A DNA stretch of 8,020 nt from Chlorobium sp. GTDB lineage: Bacteria; Bacteroidota; Chlorobiia; Chlorobiales; Chlorobiaceae. The DNA lies in NCBI GenBank assembly GCA_028277485.1, contig JANQGE010000099.1, positions 1 through 8,020 of the forward strand, in the 5' to 3' direction. This document shows positions 1 through 5,793 of the stretch, piece by piece. The position numbers and the translations under genes are program-made. The notes below the pieces were generated by a model, which saw nothing but the letters and a program-made list of their open reading frames with translations, made no database searches and was not told the origin of the DNA. The number at the start of each line of letters is the position of its first letter. The first letter of the stretch is position 1.

Positions 1-27
1 TGTTCATTATTTTTCTTTCTGGGTTCG

Positions 28-119
28 CCGTCGGTATCGGAATCGGTATCGAAACATTCCGCAAAACGCCCATTTCGACCCCGAAACCCGATACCGACCC
101 CGATTCCCGATTATTTTTT
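28..119. repeat. Imperfect inverted repeat of GGTATCGG-type units, with T-run
   Basis: The left side carries tandem TCGGTATCGG/AATCGGTATCG units (about 31-51). The right side carries the complementary CCCGATACCGACCCCGATTCCCGAT (split here as CCCGATACCGACCCC and GATTCCCGAT, about 87-111). TCGGTATCG at 43-51 is an exact reverse complement of CGATACCGA at 89-97, and ATCGGAATCGG at 36-46 pairs with 100-111 with one extra base. The arms enclose about 37 bases and are followed by TTATTTTTTC, so on the + strand this could act as a long terminator for a gene ending left of the window. It could equally be a degenerate dispersed repeat. From memory, similar GATACCGA tracts followed by CTGACACCTGGCAC-like text (as at 124-138) occur near four-helix-bundle (S23-like) genes in other bacteria; no such gene is visible here. 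Confidence 0.5.
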
Positions 120-181
120 CCCGCCTGACACCTGGCACTTTCTTACTCCCCGCTCTCCCTCTTATTCCTTTGGTGAATTAT

Positions 182-313
182 GGGCACCTCTATTAATTTG
201 CTGCGCACCATGATTACTTCGTTGATCGGTGCTCGAAATCCTCATGTACTCTCCGGTTTCTGTGCTCTGTCCGCTTCGTACTCAAGTCGCTCACGACAAT
301 TTATAGAGGCGCC
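182..313 (+). repeat. MITE-like dispersed repeat, copy 1
   Basis: Begins GGGCACCTCTATTAATT and ends AATTTATAGAGGCGCC, so the ends form an imperfect terminal inverted repeat. The core GGTGCTCGAAATCCTCATGT starts at 228, 46 bases from the left end, as in the other copies. At 132 bases it is shorter than the 142-base copies because the GTGTAC stretch between CATGTACTCT and CCGGTTTCTG is missing (a loss of about 9 bases). The right end has a C where the others have T in GAGGTGCC. No target duplication is convincing (TTAT on the left against TTAC or TACA on the right). It contains no credible gene. It lies between the left-edge palindrome and the deoC-like operon leader. Confidence 0.85.
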
Positions 314-382
314 TTACAATTGCCGGTGAAAAGGCAGGTTTTACGTTAAAGTTTTCACGATTTTCTTTTGGTATCGAATGTT

Positions 383-408
383 TTGTGATACATTACTTAA
401 AATATACA
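383..408 (+). promoter_or_regulatory. Possible promoter of the aldolase/radical SAM/cupin operon
   Basis: This is an AT-rich stretch with TTGTGA at 383-388 and TATACA at 403-408, about 14 bases apart, which is shorter than the usual 17. It is the most promoter-like text between repeat copy 1 and the first gene. It overlaps small inverted repeats (GTATC 371-375 with GATAC 387-391; AATGT with ACATT) that could be an operator. The exact hexamers are uncertain. Confidence 0.25.
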
Positions 409-419
409 CTTGCTGTAAA

Positions 420-492
420 GCGGAAGACCATGTCATGTTCCGCGGCACAAGAAAGAGAGCTTGCGGTGGTTTATTTGTAAGCTCTTTCTTGT
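420..492 (+). promoter_or_regulatory. Structured operon leader with two hairpins and a possible 16-codon leader ORF
   Basis: Two hairpins precede the aldolase start. The first pairs GCGGAA (420-425) with TTCCGC (438-443). The second pairs ACAAGAAAGAGAGCTT (447-462) with AAGCTCTTTCTTGT (479-492), 14 base pairs with a two-base bulge and a 16-base loop. A short frame, ATG at 430 to TAA at 478-480, would encode MSCSAAQERELAVVYL and runs through the left arm and loop of the second hairpin. Its only ribosome-binding signal is a weak GGAAG four bases upstream. The second hairpin has no T-run after it, so it is not a standard terminator. It may govern RNA stability or ribosome access, or act with translation of the short frame. 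The pairing is read directly; the function is inferred. Confidence 0.4.
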
Positions 493-535
493 AAAACACG
501 CTCTTCTCCCCCAATGTAAATAGAAAGGTAGAACC

Positions 536-1252
536 ATGAGAGTGCAGAACTTTGCGAAGTTGTTTGATCACTCCATTGTCTGTCCGTATGCAACGCGTGA
601 TGAGGTGCTCCGATTTGCTGAGACAGCAGTCGAGCTTGGCACCGCAACATTGACGGTTCAACCATGCTACATCCAGTTTGCCGCCGGTTTTTTGAAGGGG
701 TCCGGGGTGCTGCTGGGATCGGTTGTAGGGTTCCCGCACGGAAACGAAACTCCCGATATGAAGGAGTACCAGGCAAAAAGTATGCTCGATATGGGTGTGG
801 AAGAGATCGATATGGTCATGAACATTCCAGCGTTGAAAAATGGCGAGAAAAATTTGTTTATCGAGGATATTTCCGGAATAGTTGAGATGGCCGGCGAAGT
901 GTTGGTCAAGGTTATCACCGAGAACTGCTACCTGACACAGGAGGAAAAAAGAAAGGCCTGCCAATGGATAGCTGAAACAGGCGCAGATTATGTTAAAACA
1001 TCGACGGCTTACGCCGAAGGTGGAGCTACTGTCGATGATGTTCGCCTGATGTATGAAGCGGTGCAGGGGAAATGTCTTGTTAAGGCTGCCGGAGGTATAC
1101 GTGAGATAGATGACATCATAGAGTATCTCAAGGCAGGGGCAAGACGTTTCGGCTCATCTCGGACCGAGCAGTTTGTTCAGGCTTATCGTGAACTGCCGCA
1201 CGAACAAAAGAGTGCATTCAGGAATTTCCTGGTTGATTTGAAAAGTGGTTAG
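536..1252 (+). CDS. DeoC-family class I aldolase (deoxyribose-phosphate aldolase-like)
   Basis: A 238-residue cytosolic TIM-barrel aldolase of the DeoC family, whose classic member splits 2-deoxyribose 5-phosphate into glyceraldehyde 3-phosphate and acetaldehyde through a lysine Schiff base. Family landmarks are in order: FDHS near residue 10, VQPCY with Cys44, EIDMVMN with Asp92, VKVITE with Lys125, YVKTSTAY with the expected Schiff-base Lys154, and VKAAGGIR with Lys183. The usual length is about 220-260. The start is supported by GAAAGGT about seven bases upstream. Differences from typical DeoC are TAYAEGGAT after the catalytic lysine (commonly TGF-GGAT) and RRFGSSRTEQFV where the family usually has a phosphate-binding RIGTS-like turn. 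The substrate may therefore not be deoxyribose phosphate. No nucleoside-salvage gene is adjacent; the next gene is a radical SAM protein 10 bases on. Family is secure; substrate is not, so no symbol is given. Confidence 0.88.
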   Translation: MRVQNFAKLFDHSIVCPYATRDEVLRFAETAVELGTATLTVQPCYIQFAAGFLKGSGVLLGSVVGFPHGNETPDMKEYQAKSMLDMGVEEIDMVMNIPALKNGEKNLFIEDISGIVEMAGEVLVKVITENCYLTQEEKRKACQWIAETGADYVKTSTAYAEGGATVDDVRLMYEAVQGKCLVKAAGGIREIDDIIEYLKAGARRFGSSRTEQFVQAYRELPHEQKSAFRNFLVDLKSG

Positions 1253-1262
1253 AGGAGCGGCA

Positions 1263-3509
1263 ATGGAAAAGAAACTTTTACTGATCAACATTACGGATTA
1301 TAAATATCCCCCGGTTTCTTTTGCATATGTTATGAGTGAGCTTAAAAAGTCGGGTATATGCTATGATTTTGTTGATCTGCCGAAGGATAATATTCCGTTA
1401 TTGTACAAAGTGCTTGCCAATGGAGATTATTTTGCCATGGCGACGGGGAGTCTTATTGGAGGATATGCGGATCTCGAGATTGTTTTCGACATAGTAAAAA
1501 AGCAGATACCGGAAATACCCACCATCCTTGGAGGACGTATTGCGGCAGTTTGTCCCGCACACTTACTTGAAAAGTTAAAGGTAGATTATCTGGTTATCGG
1601 GGATGCCTGTCCGACATTGGTCGAGTTGTTACGCTTCATTGCAGCAAGGCAGAAAAAAATTGCTTTACGGCCTGTGGAGGGAACCGCCTTTCGGAGAAGA
1701 GGATCCTTTTATTATGCAAAAGAACGAAAACAGCCATCGTTGGAAAGGTTTTTTCCATACTGGGACGATGTAGAGCTAAGCCGATATGATTATCCTTATC
1801 AATACCCTGTTGTTACCTGTATTGGTTGTGTCGGGAAATGTACGTTTTGTGCCCCCGGGGTCGGACAGATCCGGTTGCGGCCGGTAAAAAATGTCATTGA
1901 TGAGATAAAGGCAGCGAGACGCGGGCTTGGCATAAAACGGTTTGAAATAATTTCTGAAATTTTTTATCCCTCGGCAAGAAGTATTATTGAGTTTTGCTGC
2001 TGTCTTTCCGGGCTATCGATGAATTTGCGCTGGCGGTGTAACCTTCGAACCGATATTCCCCTTAAGGTTTTTCCTTATATGGCCGAAGCAGGATGCAGAG
2101 AAATCATCTTCGGTGTTGAGTCGTATGACGATAACGTATTGCATGGTATGAAAAAACTGGTTTCGAAGGAGACGATACAAGCAGCAATAAAAGAGGCAAA
2201 CGCACATGGGATTCGTGTAACGGCCGGGTTGATGGCCGGTAATGTGAATGATACACCTGAAACACTGGAAAAGACAGCTGATTTTGTGGTCGATAACAAC
2301 ATTATGGTTGACAGACCATCGTTTTTTAGCCCGCTTCTGATTTATCCGGGTACTGAGCTGTATGCGGAAGCGCTGCGGAAAGGGTTGATTGAGGATGAAT
2401 ACAAGTATATAAAAGATATATCGCGATCTCTCTACAGTTACCTGAATCCGACGCAGAAAAGGTACTTTTTACCTGAGGGCTTCATTAACGTTACCGGTAT
2501 GTCGGACAATCAGTTGGAATATGCGATAGAATACAATGAGTGGATTATGTATCAGAATGCATTTACAAATTGGAAATTGAAAGATTTTGACGGGTCGACA
2601 GGATGCTGCTGTTACTGCAACAAAAACTTTGCTGTTGAGAACTCTTTGCGCACAAGAAAGAACGCGATTATTTGTCCCGAATGTTTAGCCTATAATCTTG
2701 TTCCCATGGACCAAACAGCATCTTTCAGGGATCGTTTGCATGAATTGGTCGATATGTTTGAGGGTAATGGAAGGTTTGCCTTTATTGGTACTAGAGAGAA
2801 CGCTTATTGGTTGACCAGTTTTGTTGGTGACAACGAGAAAATCAGGAATAACTGGAGTTTTTTTTATCATACGTTCCTTAATCCCGGTTCACGATATCTT
2901 TGCGGGCATGAAGTGCGGAATATCCAAGAGCTTTGCCGTCATGAGTTTGACCATCTGATTCTTTGCGATATTATGTGTCCGAAATACTATGTTGATCTTC
3001 TTGCATCATGCGGGGGATTTTCTTCTTCGATCCACTGGCTGTTCCCCTATGAGTGTTATGAACATACATATGATTATGTTCCTACGTATGCATGCAATGA
3101 GGAACTTCGTCATGTTGCGGCCGACTTGGCTGATGAGTGTGAAAAAACGTTTGACGGCAGGGATGAGCTGGTGGTTATTCAAAACAATGATGGCAATGAT
3201 TTTGGGGAATTTTTTTCTGAGGCGCTCTTAAGATTAGGGTTACACATCATGACTGTATTTGATGCGACCGGTTTTTGCCCCGATTATGATGCGAAGAGCC
3301 AGCGGTATATACGCTTCATTTCCTATTGCCGGGAAAAGTTGGCCGGTATCGTGATTCTTGATCATAACCCCATACGGCAGTACCAGATAGCCACAATGTT
3401 TCATTCTGAAATTACAAAAGGCGGTCTGAAAGTTGTCAGCTTGAACGAGTTTCTGTTTGAAAAATATGCCTTGCAGGAATATAAAGGGACAGGGATAGTC
3501 CAGGGTTAA
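1263..3509 (+). CDS. Radical SAM protein with B12-binding-like N-terminus, zinc-ribbon-like knuckle and unassigned C-terminal half
   Basis: A 748-residue protein. Residues 1-130 resemble the B12-binding-like fold found before many radical SAM domains (ILGGR near 90, VDYLVIGDACPTLVELL near 107-123), but no DxHxxG cobalamin-ligand motif is visible. The radical SAM core (about 180-400) has CVGKCTFC, i.e. Cys189-x3-Cys193-x2-Cys196, for a 4Fe-4S cluster, followed by RLRPVKNVIDEI, FGVES near 284 and YPGTELY near 361, all typical of this superfamily. Residues 449-474 hold CxxC-x18-CxxC, probably a zinc site. The last 250 residues are cysteine-rich with two Rossmann-like stretches (RFAFIGTRENAYWL near 504; ELVVIQNN and AGIVILDHNP later) that I cannot assign. 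ATG 1263 is preferred because AGAGGAG lies five bases upstream; an in-frame GTG at 1245 would add six residues and overlap the aldolase. Substrate unknown; methyltransfer or another radical rearrangement is possible. Confidence 0.85.
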   Translation: MEKKLLLINITDYKYPPVSFAYVMSELKKSGICYDFVDLPKDNIPLLYKVLANGDYFAMATGSLIGGYADLEIVFDIVKKQIPEIPTILGGRIAAVCPAHLLEKLKVDYLVIGDACPTLVELLRFIAARQKKIALRPVEGTAFRRRGSFYYAKERKQPSLERFFPYWDDVELSRYDYPYQYPVVTCIGCVGKCTFCAPGVGQIRLRPVKNVIDEIKAARRGLGIKRFEIISEIFYPSARSIIEFCCCLSGLSMNLRWRCNLRTDIPLKVFPYMAEAGCREIIFGVESYDDNVLHGMKKLVSKETIQAAIKEANAHGIRVTAGLMAGNVNDTPETLEKTADFVVDNNIMVDRPSFFSPLLIYPGTELYAEALRKGLIEDEYKYIKDISRSLYSYLNPTQKRYFLPEGFINVTGMSDNQLEYAIEYNEWIMYQNAFTNWKLKDFDGSTGCCCYCNKNFAVENSLRTRKNAIICPECLAYNLVPMDQTASFRDRLHELVDMFEGNGRFAFIGTRENAYWLTSFVGDNEKIRNNWSFFYHTFLNPGSRYLCGHEVRNIQELCRHEFDHLILCDIMCPKYYVDLLASCGGFSSSIHWLFPYECYEHTYDYVPTYACNEELRHVAADLADECEKTFDGRDELVVIQNNDGNDFGEFFSEALLRLGLHIMTVFDATGFCPDYDAKSQRYIRFISYCREKLAGIVILDHNPIRQYQIATMFHSEITKGGLKVVSLNEFLFEKYALQEYKGTGIVQG

Positions 3510-3524
3510 AGGGGAGGGTAAGAA

Positions 3525-3953
3525 ATGAAGAAACTGTTCTGGTGCCTCTGTTTGTCATTGTTGTTCGGAGGCCATGTTTATGCCAGGGAACCGAGCGCTG
3601 TCAAGGTTGACATGCTGGCGAAAACGGGTTCCAGCTGGAACGGGAAGCCGTTACCGGAGTATGGGCAAGGCACCCCTGAAGTAACCATTCTCAGAATAGC
3701 CATTCCTCCGGGAGTGAGGCTGCCGCTGCATAAACATCCGGTAATCAACGCGGGCGTTTTGTTGCGGGGAAAACTGACTGTTGTGACAGAAGATCAGGGG
3801 GTTCTGTACATGGAAGCAGGAGATGCAATTGTCGAAGTGGTCGATACATGGCACTACGGTAAAAACGAGGGAAGCGAGACGGCGGAAATCATTGTTTTCT
3901 ATGCAGGCATCCAGGGAGAACCGATAACCGTTAAGGCAAACGGGCCGGAGTAA
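3525..3953 (+). CDS. Small exported cupin-domain protein
   Basis: A 142-residue single-cupin protein with an N-terminal signal peptide (MKK, hydrophobic run, likely cleavage after VYA at residue 20), so it probably acts in the periplasm. Cupin motif 1 is G63-x5-H69-K-H71 with G82; the position usually held by the metal-binding glutamate is Asn75. Motif 2 is recognisable as G99...H110-x3-N114. Three histidines could still hold a metal. The start is supported by GGGGAGGG about six bases upstream, and the gene follows the radical SAM gene by 15 bases, so the two are very likely co-transcribed. Its substrate is unknown; single cupins of this kind can be enzymes, metal-binding sensors or sugar binders. 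The gene ends just before repeat copy 2. The fold is secure; the role is open. Confidence 0.82.
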   Translation: MKKLFWCLCLSLLFGGHVYAREPSAVKVDMLAKTGSSWNGKPLPEYGQGTPEVTILRIAIPPGVRLPLHKHPVINAGVLLRGKLTVVTEDQGVLYMEAGDAIVEVVDTWHYGKNEGSETAEIIVFYAGIQGEPITVKANGPE

Positions 3954-3961
3954 CAAATTAA

Positions 3962-4103
3962 GGGCACCTCTAAAAACTTATTGCGCGCTCAAATTGCAGC
4001 GTTGGTCGGTGCTCGAAATCCTCATGTACTCCGTGTACATTCCGGTTTCTCCGCTCCGTCCGCCTTACACTTTGTTCGTTCATGACACTTTTTAGAGGTG
4101 CCC
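3962..4103 (+). repeat. MITE-like dispersed repeat, copy 2
   Basis: A 142-base copy with perfect 15-base terminal inverted repeats: GGGCACCTCTAAAAA at the left and TTTTTAGAGGTGCCC at the right. The core GGTGCTCGAAATCCTCATGT starts at 4008, again 46 bases in. It lies eight bases after the cupin stop codon, in the gap between the converging operons. Its end sequence (AAAAA after CTCT) differs from the TATTTATT of copy 3, but left and right agree with each other. Flanks TTAA and ATAT do not show a duplication. As RNA its ends could pair and might help stop transcription from both sides, but this is only a possibility. Confidence 0.9.
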
Positions 4104-4136
4104 ATATATAGGTTGTGTTTTTTGTGAGACCCCGGC

Positions 4137-4175
4137 AAAAAAGAGAACGGTTAATCGTTTGTTTCTCTTGAGAAA
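4137..4175 (-). terminator. Possible rho-independent terminator after proB
   Basis: Read on the - strand, 36 bases past the proB stop codon, TTTCTCAAGAGAAA (4175-4162) forms a small perfect hairpin. It overlaps a second pairing in which GAG...AACG (4167-4165 and 4159-4156) pairs with CGTTCTC (4149-4143), directly followed by TTTTTT (4142-4137). The stem has a bulge of about five bases, so it is not strong. Position and T-run fit the end of the leftward operon. Confidence 0.4.
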
Positions 4176-4210
4176 GAAGGCATGACGAGTTGAAGAGTGG
4201 CTTACGGTAT

Positions 4211-5296
4211 TCATGGCATGATATAGAGGTAGTCGTAGTGGATCAGGGGTTTCTCTCCTTTTTTGCCCAAGAGTTCCCTTGTTTTTTCCGAGCTGTACTG
4301 AGCCATGCCGTAACCGATCGCTTCCCCGTTTTCGGAGCATATCTTAATGATGTCTCCTTTGAAGAATGTTCCTATGATCGACTCGATGCCTACAGGAAGG
4401 AGGCTGTTTGCCCGTTCCGGAGAGCGGAGAGCTGTTTCTGCACCTGCATTGATGGTTACGGCCCCTTTTTCAAGCCCTTCACTGTGGGCGATCCATCGTT
4501 TTCTGCCATGGACTGCTTTTTGCGGAATAAACTTTGTCCCCACTTCTTTACCGTTCAGGATATCGAGAAGAATACCGGAAGTGCGCCCGTTGGCAATGTG
4601 AACTGTTATGCCGAGCCGGGCAAGCTTGTGGGCGATATGGCACTTCGTCAGCATGCCACCTCTTCCGAATTGAGATGTGCCCGGTTTGATATACTGATGG
4701 AAATGTTCTGTAGATATGTCGATGGTTTTAATAACAGTTGGAGCGTTGTCCTGACGTGACATGTCAAAAAGACCGTCAACGTGAGAAAGAATGATGTAAG
4801 CGTCAACCTGCATCATGGAGGCGATCATTCCCGAAAGCTCGTCGTTATCCGTGAACATGAGTTCGGTTACGGAAACCGCATCGTTTTCGTTGATGACGGG
4901 AATGATCCTGTGTTTCAACAGTGACGTAAGACATGTTCTGATGTTGAGGTAATGCAGCCGGTCACGGAAGTCACTTTTTGTAACCAGTATCTGCGCGGTT
5001 TTCAGAGCGCGTTCTTCAAAGAGATCAGCGTAGGTATTTATAAGCCGTATCTGTCCGGTTGAAGAGAGCACCTGGCGGGCGGCGACCGGAGAGAGATCAT
5101 CCAAAAGTTTAATTATTGAACGCCCGGCTCCTACAGCGCCTGATGAGACAAGAAGCACTGCTACACCTTGGTTGTGCAGTTCTGCTGTCTGTGAAACAAG
5201 CTGGTCGAGTATCTGCAGGTCCAGCTCACCCTGATTGTTGGTGATGACGTTGGTGCCTACTTTGACGACGACTTTATGATAGAGCGGGTTTGACAT
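4211..5296 (-). CDS. proB: Glutamate 5-kinase
   Basis: A 361-residue enzyme that phosphorylates glutamate to gamma-glutamyl phosphate with ATP, the first and usually feedback-inhibited step of proline synthesis in the cytosol. The amino-acid kinase domain fills about residues 5-255: VVVKVGTNVIT at 9-19, LLVSSGAVGAG near 48-58, PVINENDAVS near 133-142, FTDNDELSGMIAS near 148-160, and SQFGRGGMLTK near 208-218. FIPQKAVHGRKRWI near 257-269 leads into a C-terminal PUA domain (about 275-355). Length matches the two-domain type known from E. coli (367). The ATG at 5296 lies three bases past the stop codon of the broken SMR gene upstream, so translation may once have been coupled to it; no strong Shine-Dalgarno sequence is visible. 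proA is not in the window. The assignment is firm. Confidence 0.96.
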   Translation of the reverse strand: MSNPLYHKVVVKVGTNVITNNQGELDLQILDQLVSQTAELHNQGVAVLLVSSGAVGAGRSIIKLLDDLSPVAARQVLSSTGQIRLINTYADLFEERALKTAQILVTKSDFRDRLHYLNIRTCLTSLLKHRIIPVINENDAVSVTELMFTDNDELSGMIASMMQVDAYIILSHVDGLFDMSRQDNAPTVIKTIDISTEHFHQYIKPGTSQFGRGGMLTKCHIAHKLARLGITVHIANGRTSGILLDILNGKEVGTKFIPQKAVHGRKRWIAHSEGLEKGAVTINAGAETALRSPERANSLLPVGIESIIGTFFKGDIIKICSENGEAIGYGMAQYSSEKTRELLGKKGEKPLIHYDYLYIMP

Positions 5297-5299
5297 GAG

Positions 5300-5768
5300 T
5301 TAATGCAAGGATTCCCGGCTTGCATGAAGTCCTGCAACGCCGATTATAATCAGAAGAAGTGAGATCACTTTTGTCATGTTGAATGATTCGCCGAACCATG
5401 TAATGCCAGGGTTATCAAGGCTGTACCGAGACCAGACCAGATGGCGTAGGTCATCCCTACCGGAAGTGTTTTCAGGGCCAGCGTGAGAAATGTAAGACTA
5501 ATGCCGTAAAAAATGAAAATTGAGGGCACCTCTATTTATTTATTCCGCGATTCAATTGCATTGTTGAGCGGTGCTCGAAATCCTCATGTACTGTATGTAC
5601 ACTCCGGTTTCTGCGCTCCGTTCGCCTCGCACTTGAACCGCTCATGACAATAAATAGAGGTGCCTTTGAAACTGGCGGCAATAATTTTGAGAAGCCTTCC
5701 GAAAGTTTCATGCTTGCTGTTCCGGCGACCTCCATGGTGATCGCAATGATCAGGTAAAACCAGTGCAC
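5300..5768 (-). pseudogene. SMR-family (EmrE/QacE-type) multidrug efflux gene, interrupted by repeat copy 3 and frameshifted
   Basis: The 5' part, from a GTG at 5768, reads VHWFYLIIAITMEVAGT then ASMKLSEGFSKLLPPVS, with the first membrane helix and the essential glutamate (Glu13) of small multidrug resistance proton antiporters. Repeat copy 3 then intervenes and the frame stops inside it at 5532. On the far side the protein resumes as IFIFYGISLTFLTLALKT, then LPVGMTYAIWSGLGTALITL. Near 5404-5410 one or four bases are missing, after which a different frame gives GITWFGESFN, MTKVISLLLIIIGVAGLHAS and RESLH to a TAA at 5300-5302. Rejoined, about 107 residues result, the normal SMR length. The gene begins 25 bases after the antiporter and ends three bases before proB, so it was an operon member. 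A start without a clear ribosome site and two lesions argue that it is dead. Confidence 0.88.
5524..5665 (+). mobile_element. MITE-like dispersed repeat, copy 3, inserted in the SMR gene
   Basis: A 142-base copy running from GGGCACCTCTATTTATTTAT to AATAAATAGAGGTGCCT, with about 16 bases of near-perfect terminal inverted repeat. The core GGTGCTCGAAATCCTCATGT starts at 5570. TTGA at 5520-5523 on the left is repeated as TTGA at 5666-5669 on the right, the mark of a transposition event. Deleting the element and one TTGA joins the SMR frame as PPVS-IFIFYG with no lost or gained residue. The element carries no transposase, so it would need one supplied from elsewhere in the genome. Which insertion-sequence family supplies it cannot be told from the window. 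Confidence 0.92.
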
Positions 5769-5793
5769 GGTGTGATGTTGGGTATGGTTGTTT

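Noticed and set aside
341..964. A 207-codon open frame on the - strand across the operon leader and the aldolase gene
   Set aside because: It lies opposite a gene with a complete set of DeoC motifs, has low-complexity hydrophobic and cysteine/histidine-rich text with no family pattern, and has no ribosome site.
1245..1262. GTG at 1245 as start of the radical SAM gene
   Set aside because: It overlaps the aldolase end and lacks its own ribosome site, while ATG 1263 has AGAGGAG at ideal distance.
4190..4759. A 189-codon open frame on the + strand opposite proB
   Set aside because: It is antisense to the well conserved proB kinase and PUA domains and is rich in Phe and Cys, as expected for a shadow frame.
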